A DNA stretch of 64,000 bases from Limnephilus marmoratus (lineage: Eukaryota > Arthropoda > Insecta > Trichoptera > Limnephilidae): NCBI GenBank assembly GCA_917880885.1, contig OU862919.1, positions 15,890,001 through 15,954,000 on the forward strand, in the 5' to 3' direction. Numbering within the stretch: the first letter of the stretch is position 1; the number at the start of each line of letters is the position of its first letter. The notes under the pieces are model-generated. The model searched no databases, was not told where the DNA came from, and was given only the letters and a program-made list of their open reading frames with translations. A program made the translations under genes and the position numbers. Positions 44,501-56,500 of this stretch are shown here, piece by piece.

Positions 44501-47500
44501 GATGCATCCACCGCCAAGACCCGGTCAAACCTTACCCCATGAACCCAGGCACCCTGCTAAGTCACCAAAAATAGCAAACCACTTGGCGTGACCTATGCCA
44601 GAGGTGTTGGTTATCCAATAAACGGTTCTTGGGGCGGCTAGGTTTCTAGTTCCTTTAGGTGCTAGTTGACTTATGTTTTGCTCTCTTCTCGTAGTCGGTT
44701 TCGTAGCATATGTCTAAAAGATGTATTCAAACTGAGAACAATCAGTATATTTTGGCTTGTTGTCCTGGCTTAGTTTTTTTTTTGTTGGGCATTGGAGTAT
44801 TGAAATATGTTTTTTTTTAAGTTTAAATAATATATTTTTTGAATATCTGAGATTTTTGTAATGCGTCTCTACAGGATATAAATAACTCCTTCTGAATCTT
44901 ACCGAAGTGGAACCTCCAGATGTCGTTAGAGGGCTGGCCGTTGCACTCCCCCCCGAAGAGCAGCATGTACCCGGGTAGGCGGCAAGCGGCGTGCGAGTGT
45001 CGGGGGCCGGGTGAAAACTTGCACTTCAGCTGGTGCCACTGGCTGGACACTGCAAATTATTATTTTTTTTAAATAGTCACGTATTGGAAGTCAGGGACTG
45101 CCCAGGCTCATGCAAACATATAAGGTAGTTTATTTATTTATTTACGAAACAAATACCTTTAAACCCTTCAAGTATCGGATACATTACGCCTGAAGGTCAA
45201 CATATTTCCGCTTTGCAATAAAATAAAAAAGCAAATAAATAAAATATTTCTGAACGTATCCAGAAACAAAAAAAAAATCTTTTGAAAGGTGATAAAATAC
45301 GCTTTCCAATTTTATAATTTGAAAGAAACATAATTTTTTAAATAAAATTGAAATAAAAATTTGAATGCTAACATACAAAGTTTTAAAATGGCTCACCTTA
45401 CGTTTTTTCTATCTAAAATTACTGATAACGAAAAAATAAATACACTCATATTTTATTAGAAAAATGTATTATTAACGTTACGGTCACCTTTTTTGTCGTT
45501 TCATGTAAAAATAAATTTTTGAAAAATTCCCAAAGTTTCTCATTAAGTATATTTTTTCGGTTTCGGTTTTGATTATTTTTTGGCAAAATTTTAGATTCAA
45601 ATGTAAAGAATAGGTTTTCTCTTTCTAACATATTTCTCACTGCGATAGAAAGGTAAGTACAACGATTTCTATAAGACCTATATGATTTGTTCCCAAAGGC
45701 CTGAGGAGCTAAATACGCCGAATAATTCATTTTCATAAAAAAATATTACAAGAGTATTTCTCAAAATAAATGTACGTAACCAAAAGGTTGTTACGACATA
45801 TTGTTACGAAATAGTCCTGAGATGTAACTAAATAGTAAACATGAAGCTTGTTATATACAAAACAAAAATTTTAAATTTATTTTTTATTATTTATTTATTT
45901 TAAAAAATATTGTCTATTTAAATGTACGTAATTATCCTTTACTTTTTTATTTATTGTATATACTACAAACATACATAAACTCACGACCCAAATACTTGTT
46001 GTATCTATTGCAAGGGTTTAAAACAATAATTAATGAGTATTAATTAATGTTCTTTTAATAAAATTGTGAGCTTCCCAATTTTAAGTACCTAACACAATAT
46101 TCAGCTAATCTTTAGAAATTAAAGAACAGGCACTGTTTAAAACATTTAAAAATTTATTAATTTGAATCACTATCGAAATAGCTATTTTTAATTTGTGTTT
46201 ATTTAAAATTTGGTTTTGTAGCTACTTTTTTAGTACTTTCTTTTCTCTGGGATCTATTTTATTAAACTCTGTCTTTAAAGAATCTGTATAAGCAAAATTA
46301 GCAATTTTTTACCTTCTCTTTTTCTGCCATGGATACATTTGGTAAAGTTTCTTCTAAGAAACTTCTAATAATCTTTAATTAAATGAAGACAATATTAGCG
46401 AAACTCAATCGAAAATCTGAGACAGAAAAATCAGAAAAGATTTTGGCTCCGCTGGGACACGAACCCAGGACCCTTTGCTTACATGGCAAGAGCTCTACCG
46501 ATTGAGCTACGGAACCCATATGAAATTCGGTCACTTTTAACTGTATCATACTTCGACTAAGAACTACCAACATTATCTTCATTTTCTTAACGCACATATT
46601 ATTGGCTGCTATCTTTATATATGATTGCAAGATTCAACTCGAACTAAATGCAATCTAGATAGTGTCTGGATAATTTTTTTTTTAAATTTTTTTTTAATAC
46701 GCGACATCTATTGACTTTTCTGCAAGTCTAGGATGAATAATTAATTTGAGATTTTACTCATAAAGTTTAAAAAAATTTAAATAAATCTTCTAATAATCTT
46801 CTAAGAAGCTTTTTGCCTTCCGGAATTGGTTTTTGGGGGCATTTCATTCCTAAAATTCCTTAAAAAAGTAATCCTATAGCCGGGATTATAAGAGTAAATA
46901 AAATATATTTTTTTTATTTAAATAAGATTTTATAAAAGCTTGAGGCACTAATTCATAAAAATGCTTTCAATTTGAAAGGGACAACTTAAATACTTACAGA
47001 CACACTTACAATTTAGTATTCTTAACCTGAGAATTTAAACAAATATGGAAAAATAACGCTGGACCACATGATACCTAATTGCTTAAATATGTTACTTGCC
47101 AAAATTAAAACATGTACAAATGGTAAAACAAATATTATGTTGAAGAATTGGCTGGCCGAAAGAAATAATTTGTATTAGACTCTGACACAAAAAATTCTAA
47201 CTGCATAATAAAGTAAAATAAGTTTATTTATATCTTCAAAGTAAAAGCACCCATTGACAAACTACTTAAAATTGTTTATTGGGACTTTTCTTTTTACGAT
47301 AAAATATTTTTATTTTTTCTGTCTTTATAATAAATAAAATAAAAATCAGGTTGTAACTGTATACACTCAGCTTTATATTGTACTTTTTCGTTACGCTACG
47401 AAATTCCTAATAAAAGTTACGAAATTGTAAGAAGAATTAGACAAAATGGGGTTATAAAAAGTCAATGGTTTGATAAAATTAAAAACTGTAAATATGTAAG

Positions 47501-50500
47501 CTTGGCAATGTTCATACCGCACGTATTACAAAAAGATGATTAAAAAAAGACTTACCGTTTTGTGAAAAAAGGCTTTAATATTTCCTGTTACGAAATTGTA
47601 GTCCCACTAAAGAAACACGTTGTTTACTGATTTAAACAATTAACGTCAGACCAACAACCAACCAGAAAGAAGCTAGTGTTGCCCTTGTAAAATTTAACAA
47701 ATGGGTTCAGAAATTACGGTGGAAGTAGTAATAAAACGTAACTAAAGAGTAGTTACTAAAAAGTAAATAACTATGTCTCATTTTCATTTTTGTGCATAAA
47801 TTATTAATTTACTATGAAACCCCATAAAAAAATTACTTTGTACAGAAACTACGTTTAATTAAGACCCTACAACTTACAAAAATTCATATATTATAACGTT
47901 ATTATCGCATTTTATGAAGTATAAACACGTGAAGTAGGTAGGGTGGCAATTTTATTTTGTATGAAAGATAAAAATCGTTATTTTTTAAAATATATATATA
48001 TATATATATTTGCGAATTAACACGATTGTAATGTTTATTATTCGTTATTTTAAAGCCTGATATTTATTCTACAAAATGATGCATATTATTTTTTGGGTGA
48101 TTAATTAAAAACATGTGTAATTTTGGAACTGTTTCTAGGCACACTTTATTTTTCCAAAATGTACACTTTTTTGAGAAATACTCACAAAGCAATTATACAT
48201 AAGGAACCATCCATAAATCCCCCCCCCCCCCCTCTCCTGTCCCTGTCACACATCGTCACATTTATGAGACCGCTCTCCCCTAGTGTGAGGTCACGTATTT
48301 TGCAATTTTACATCTAAAATTAATCAAAACAGTGGACAGCAAGCGTGAACTTGCCAACGAATAAAACTTAAGTTTTTCGTTTACATTTAAGTTTTGCATT
48401 TTAATAATTTAGATTTTTACATGTGACGTCACAAAGCTGATGACCCCCCCATACCCCTTGTCACACAATATCACACTTCTCTTCCTCCCCCCCCCCCTTA
48501 AGGTGTGACGCAATTTGTGGATGGCCCCTGAAAGATTGTTGCTGGGCAGGAAGTTACGTTTAAAAAAAATAATAGTGGTATTCTAATAATATCATTTTTA
48601 ATAGCCGTATTGAAGTCCAAAAAGGGCGTTAAATAAATAAATAAATAGTGACAGTCGCCAGAATATGCATCGTATGTGGTTAAGTGATGCGAAGCGTGTC
48701 GAGTAGTTAAGCTGGAAAGAAAACAAAAGACCTCATAATTCTGCTGGTAAAACGATCCACGTAGCAAAAAGCTCATTATCAACGCCTGTGTTCGGTTGTG
48801 GATTATAGTTGGACCAACCTGTATCCCACTTCCAGCAATCCGCCCTTTCGTGCAGGTCCTGCATGCCGCCATACACCCACATGGCGCCAGCCTGGATAAC
48901 CGCCGAGTGCTTGTGCCGCCCTGGGGGGAGCACGCCCCCGCCCGTGCTCGAGGACAGAAGGTGCCAGGACTCCGTGTCTGAAAGGGTTACAATTTATAGG
49001 GTCAGGACATGTGAAAACATACTTATATTATTATCATTTTTTGTGTGTGTTCCTGAGAAAATATTTAGAAGGCCCTGATGTAAGTTCCCTCACAAGGTCA
49101 ACGGTTCAGGTTTGTGCGCGCGACCTCTAAATTACGAAGTCAGTGCTGTCGCTAAGTAAACTTCACAGTTTCTAATCACTCTATTTAAAATATTTTTGGG
49201 AAAGCATTTTTTAAAGCTGATCTCCGGTACTTTACTGAATCCACCTATGTTGAAGGAGATTAACTTATATGTCCCTAACGCGTATACTCGTGGGAGATCC
49301 CACACACTTTTTTATGCTCCGAAAGCGAGAACTTCTTCCTTTCAGAATGCCCCATTAAATAGAGCAATTCAACTGCTTAACGATTCTGCATTGAGCATTG
49401 ACTTCTTCAATGTTACCTATAGAGAGTTCAGTAACTATCTTTTGACATACGTCTCAACATAGTGAAACTGCCCCCTTGGCCTTTTTTTCTCTTATAATTT
49501 GTAATCTTCTCCGTAATAATTTGGTGTATAACTGTTTTATGGAGAACCTGAAAAAATAAACTTTAGGTAAAACAACCCACAAATTAGCAGTAACAACGAG
49601 TATCAACAACAATCGCCACCTTTTGCAAACTTTCGTGGCTTGATATACCGACTTTGACGTGACGCTTCAAAATCCGTCGCACGCTAAGGCTTGTACTGTG
49701 GTCGGGCTCGTATCCCACAGGATCAATGACTTATTTGGAAACGGTGTGTGGCGGGTCTTTTCGGGGATATACCCATGCAGATATACCCAAGTTGTAGGAG
49801 GGAGTAAACACAGAGGTTAACAGATTCTTCCACAGCCGAGTTGTTCTCATGAGGCAATTGTCAACAGTGTACAAATGTTAGGCGCGCGCTTCGCGGGTTT
49901 CCCGGCTGTGCACCGGTACGTAAAGGATCAATGACGCCAGTTCCTTCCATTTAAATACAAAAAAAAGGGACAACATTCCCACCCGACGTACGATTATATG
50001 CTCCAAATCCGTTCTACGAAGAAAGATTAATCTATGGTCCGGTATATCAGTTAGTCCGTATCCTCGCTACGTACGACATTCCTCGTTCAAATTTAAACTG
50101 GCAATTTAAGCATTAACTTAAGTATTTTAAAATGTCATTCGATAATCCTCACTGGGCCACCTCAATCGACTAAATGGTAGAACAGTTCCTTTATATACGA
50201 AAATACGCCGAGACGCCAACAGTCAAATTCAGATATGACGTTTACATAAATGTTTGCATATTATCTCACCAGAGTTTATGTAAATTTCCTTTTATATCAG
50301 TATGGACTATTATCTTTTTCGGGCGGTGTATCGATGTTATTAATTAATAATCAATCTAAAATAGCCTTGTAAGGGATTTTAAAAGTTTCAACGTCGGGAA
50401 AGTTTGTTTTCAGGGTTTAGTTAGCCTTAATTTCAAGATAAGTGCGTTGAATCCAGCAAAACAAATACTTTTAAAATTAGTATCCTCGAGTATAGCACCA

Positions 50501-53500
50501 TGCTGTTTGAAGTGGGGAACTTGATCAAAAATCAATTCAACATCAAATTAACTGCTGACGTTGACATTTTGAAGACTCGCGATCTCGCTATGACAGAAGA
50601 AAGCACAGATATCACGCACGTGGACAGTACTTTGGTTTTACAAACAAAACGAAACACATTCCTCAAGTAAAATCATAGGCAATACGCGTAATATTGGTGA
50701 GGCTTGCGACATATACCTATACGGATATTATAAGCCGCGCTAAGCTCGACATTCCAACTAAGCTGGGCTTAAAACCAACTGTTATACCGGGCTTACGTTA
50801 TTTTTCAAGAATTTATCCGGAAATAAATTAATGTATGTGGCTTAAAACATTCGGTCGTGGGATCGAATTAGAGCGTGCTCAAATAAAATTTTATTTGAAT
50901 AAGTTATTTCACAATTAATTTATTAAAAATAATTTACACAATTTACAATAATTTAACACGTTCCAGAGTGGAAGATACTCTCAGTATCGCCCTGGTGCAA
51001 GACCACCATTCAGAATTGAAACGTTGCTTGGAATGGCTTTAGCCGTGTTTGGTGACCAGATCTGAATAGGTACAATCCTATCTAACCAATCGCTCACAAG
51101 CAGTGAAGGTAGGAAATAAAAAGTCTAACTTCATAAAACTCTCTTCAGGGGTACCTCAGGGATCCGTTTTGGGTCCACTTCTCTTCATTCTATTCACAAA
51201 TGATGTCGCAATGATTATTAAGTCATTTGGTCTCCTATCTCACTGTTATGCCGACGATCAGCAAGTCTACTTTTACTGCGCACCAAATGAGATCACCGGC
51301 CTTAAAATTCGCATAGCTGAGTGTCTAGAAGCAATCAGTCTCTGGATGTCCTCAAACAAACTGAAACTAAATCCTTCAAAGACCGAGTTTCTGTGGGCAG
51401 CCACAAATAGACGCCAACATTTAATAGATAACTCACCAATTGCTATTTCCGGCAATGACGTAATTGCGAAAACAACCGTCAAACTTCTGGGAGTTTATCT
51501 GGATTCAGACCTTTCATTGAAAAGCCAGGTGAATAGGACCGTTAGCACGGGGTTCTTCTATCTTAGACAACTTAAGTCAGTTCGTAGGAACCTTTCTACA
51601 GAAGCAACTAAGCTTCTTGTGAACTCGTATATAGTATCACGTCTTGATTACTGCAATGGCATCTATGCAAGTCTTCCTAAATGTCAAACTGACAAACTCC
51701 AATCAGTTTTCAACGCCGCAGCACGACTTATCACTGGGGTACCCAAATTTTCGCACATTTCGGAACACCTCCGAAATCTTCACTGGCTGAAGTGTCCTGA
51801 AAGGATCCAATACAAGTTATGCTGGATGGTGTTTAAATCTATCAATGAAATGGCTCCTCCCTATATCTCTGAACTATGCATTCCGGAAAATATTGGTCTA
51901 AGGCAGTCAACTCTTAGATCAGCGACATCTTCTGCAACTGTAAGGTTGAAAGAACCTAAGCGAAATCCGAACACTAAGTTTGGTGATCGTGCATTCGCAG
52001 TATCCGGCCCTGAAGCTTGGAATAAACTTACTATGGAATTGAGATGCATAACCAACTCAGCGGAATTTAGATCCAAACTGAAAACTCACTTTTTCCGAAA
52101 CTCCTTTCCAGAAATTCATCATTCTATTTAAACTTTGCAATTTTTAATGGTTTTTTTTTCTCTTTTCTCTCTGTTTATAGTTAACTCAATCTGTTTAATG
52201 AAATCTGTTAATTGTGATACCTCAATCTGTTTACTGTTGAGCGATGAATCACCTTAATGCAGTAAAGATGGACTATTAAATTTATTAAAAATATCTATAC
52301 CTTCCCGTATATCCAGTTAACCTTCATTATACTTTTTGCACCCGTATTCTCAAATTTTAATATTATGTAAAAACTTCCTACTTCTTCTGGCACTAATCTT
52401 AATTGTAAATATGTGTGTAAATAAGTCACCAGTTTTAGGTTAGAATCTATATGTCTTAGTCATAAGTCACTAGCTATAAGTCTTAGAGCTAAGTCACTAA
52501 GTTATAATTGTAAATCTTAGTTGTAAGCCAGTAATATAAGTAGCCATAAGTCTTAGATGTAAGTCACTAGTTGTAATTGTAAATCTTAGTTATAAGCCAG
52601 TAATATTAATTATTTTATATATTTATTTGTACAGCGCCCTTGAGGTGATTTTTCACGAAAACGGCGCTATATAAATTAGCCAATTATTATTATTATTATT
52701 ACTTCCCCGCCTTACTCTTCCACATCACCTTCCCCTTCCCACTACCTCCAGCCATACAACATACCCCAATTGGGGATGCCAAAGTCTCACTGGCTCCAGA
52801 ATGGAACAGTTGGGACTCTAGTGCAGTGTTCATATGAAAAAAAAATATCGTGTCTGTAAATTGCATCTAATGGTGGAAAACACCATTATATGCAGGAAGG
52901 GTGAAGATACTCCAATTCACCTATGGTGCCATTGTCCCGCCCTGTTGGGAACTAGGCTCAGATACCTGGAAGGACACACTGTAGAACCAGAAGACATAGC
53001 CACATATCCAATGACAACCCTGGTGAACTTTATAAAAGGGACCGGGTTAATATTAAAGGAATGAGATAAAATAGGACATAGCACAATGGGCCATGGCCTA
53101 AGTGCTAACGAGATTGTCTCTGCTTTCAATAAAAAAAATAACTAACGGGGTTGGTTTGACGTCATACCATTATTTTTTTAATATCACGTCGGAGGTCTGA
53201 ATTGACGTCTCTTAAACATTTTATAAAAAGCAATCAACAAACACTTACACGGAAACTTTTAAAAGCATGCAATGTCTAACACTGGAGAGTGTAGCGTGTT
53301 TAGAGCTTAAAATCCCATTATCATTTCTGTCTTTATTTCGAGCTAATGTGAGATTACTTTATTCGTTGTATTACAAAAAAGTGATTTTTTTTATTAATAT
53401 TTTTATGGCGTTCATTGAATAAGCTACATAAAAAATATGTACTTAAGACTCGATGACACTGAGCGAGTTTACAAACTACTATCTACTAATAAATTCACTA

Positions 53501-56500
53501 TCTGTTAGTAAACTCGCCCAGTGTCATCGTGTTACTTGCTAACTTGCAGCGACTAGCAGATTGTTGACAATCTACGAAAAAAGTTGAAAGGTCGTCAACT
53601 TTACTCGCCTACACGCTTGCTCCGCTTGCTCGTGATTGGTTTATTTATGTTTCCAACATGGCTTCCGATAAACAGCTGATTTCGACTGTCAAACATGTGA
53701 AGAATTAGTTCACGCAGGCGTCGTTATTCTTGTTACTGGCGCTAGCTGCGGCCTCAGTTTCCTACGCTTCTGAGCAAGTGGACAGTTTTGTGTGTCATCA
53801 TGACAATCTCACTCGCCGATTTACCCGCTTTTAGATAGTAGCTTGTACTTCTCGGTGTGTTATCGAGGCTTAAGTTTAAAAGCGGGTAAATCGGCGAGTG
53901 AGATTGTCATGATGACACACAAAACTGTCCACTCGCTCAGCAGCGTAGGAAACTGAGGTCGCTGCTAGCGCCAGAAACAAGAATAACGACGCCTGCGTGA
54001 ACTAATTCTGTGATGTTTGACAGTCGAAATCAGCTGTTTATTGGCAGCCATCTATCAGCCAAAACATAAATAAACCAATCACGAGCAAACGCGTGGCGAG
54101 TAAAGTTGACGACCTTTCAACTTTTTTCGTAGATTGTCAACAATCTGCTAGTTAGCAAGTAACACGATGACACTGAGCGAATTTACTAATAAATAGTGAA
54201 TTTCCCAGATAGTAGCTTGTAAACTGTGTGCTCAGTGTCATCGACGCTTTAGGAAATACAAAGGAAAGCAGAAACAAAAAATGAACAGCTTTTTAAACTA
54301 AGACCAAGATCGGGTTGTTTCATAATTTGAAAATAGAACTAGAAGGAGTCCCATCATGGAATATCTGTCAGTAAGAACGGGTCGTTTAAAAATTTTGAAT
54401 AATTTACATATGAAATATTTGAAGTTAATTTTCATTTTTGTGAAAGTTCTATTCAAGTTCTGTATATAACTTCAGTTTTATGGAGTAATTGGCCTATAAT
54501 AATTGAACTTGAATAGAACTTACACAGAACGTGAAAATTAACTTTAAATATTTGATGAATTGTTCAAATTTTTTTAAACAACCTCCTTAGTTGTTTCGCA
54601 GAAATTCAAATGTGACATTATCATCAGAGCTAACAAAACTCAACGGCATTCGGCTTTTTCTTTGATATTTGAAAGATCCCCGCAAAATTCCGAGTTTACA
54701 TCAGCATATTTTTTATTATTATCATATGTTTTTAACATGTGTTTAAGAAACGGCGCTGAATGGCCATTTGATGATTTCGTCACTCGTAAATTTCTGCGAA
54801 AAAACTGGGCCTTACAAATTGAAAACACTTGAAACACATGAAACCTTCTTGAAGCCAGGTACTATTTTAGTAATGACGCTGTCCAACAACAGTACCTACC
54901 TAATCAAACAAAATAACTTTCTTTTAGTAGAGATATTTTCAACATTTCCACTGAGGCCTCTTCAAGACCAGCGTTAATAAATCCAATAGCCCCTACCTTA
55001 CCCCCACCTGACTGCTACCCAACCAGGTGGCGATATAGTTCCCCTGTATTTACACCATGTAATATTTGTGAAGTGTAATATTATAAAGGTTTAATTAAAT
55101 TTGAAAACATTAAAAAGACAGAGTTTTCTTACCAAAGTAGAAGGCCCAAAGATCATTAAGTGACCCCTTGAGATCCTGGTAGCCCCCGTAGACCAGCATA
55201 GCCCCCTGATGCACCAGTGCCGTGTGACCCCTCCTGCCCCGGGGCACTGTAGCTCCCCTCCGGGTGGATATCTTGCGCCAATGGTTAGCCTGGAGAGAAA
55301 AAAATATAATCAAATATTAGCCTTACCCCTCGACCACTGAGGCCGCTTTACTGGTGTATCGATAGAAATTTTCTGAAAAAAGTGGCCGATAACCAAAAAT
55401 ACTACACCCTGAAGCGGATTTTGGTCTAATCCCAATAAACAAGATACAGTACGAGTTTTGTCGGGACTTGTAATAACAATCCCATCTATTCTAATAAAAC
55501 CCTACTCAATCATAATGCTGTCTGTATTCAGAACTAGAAAGACAGATTATATAAACAGAGTAACAACACTACCTCCTGCAGATGTTCATTAATACTTAGA
55601 ATCCAAATGGACTAAGGTAATGCCGTTATTTATTATGCTATCCATTCAAATACATTTTACCATCACAAACACTCAGTTTTAACGTCACTATAATATCATA
55701 TCAACTACTAACTCCACGTCAACACCACTTACTTCAAGTAAGAAGGTATCTTGAGGAAAGATATGTATAATTTGACTAATTACTTAGCACTTCATATTGA
55801 AGGTACCTACTGCGCATATCTTTTTATTACTGAGGAGGTCTGTAATAAATGAGAATAGGTGCACTCGTACTACTGCTATAGTTGTCAGGGCTGTAACAAA
55901 TTCATCGAACTCAAGAAGTCAATATCCTACCAAAATTCTGATTTATAGAATTCACTGGATGACGACCGAAAAAATTTTCCAAGATCGCTGAGGAAGCGAA
56001 CGAGTTCAACAGAGGGCAATGGAATTTGTACTAGATTCTAAGACACAATATAGGAGCTCGGCAGAAGACAAATAGCGGTTTTAGTAATAAGACGTAATTT
56101 TAATAAATGTATTCGGTAGTCAAGTATTTTATTTTTAAATTAGCTCCACACGGGAAGACCTGAGGTAAATAATTCCCTCGGGGCCTATGTCATCTTTGAG
56201 GAAATTTTGAGGAGAGTATTATTAGGAAAAGAAGAAGAGGAAGTTGTGGGAATGAAAAAGGTACAAGGGGTGGGTAGGGATCTGGAGGTCAGTGTGTCCA
56301 TGAGTGACGGGCATATGAATTCAGCCCTTCCACTGTCTTGCCTACCCAGGGGGGATCAGCCGTAGATACTCTGATGGAGGAGGCAGCACAGAAAGACTTG
56401 GAGCAAATAGTGATTGCCAAATATCTACAACACGTGGAGTCGGAAGTTATGACGTCATTAATGAAAAGGGTAAGTCGAGGACTCCATCAGAGTATCTACG

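Noticed and set aside
46445..46516. Functional tRNA gene
   Set aside because: The cloverleaf forms, but the base before the anticodon is not U, the anticodon stem has a mismatch and the T loop is altered. A SINE body follows directly, so a SINE head is more likely.
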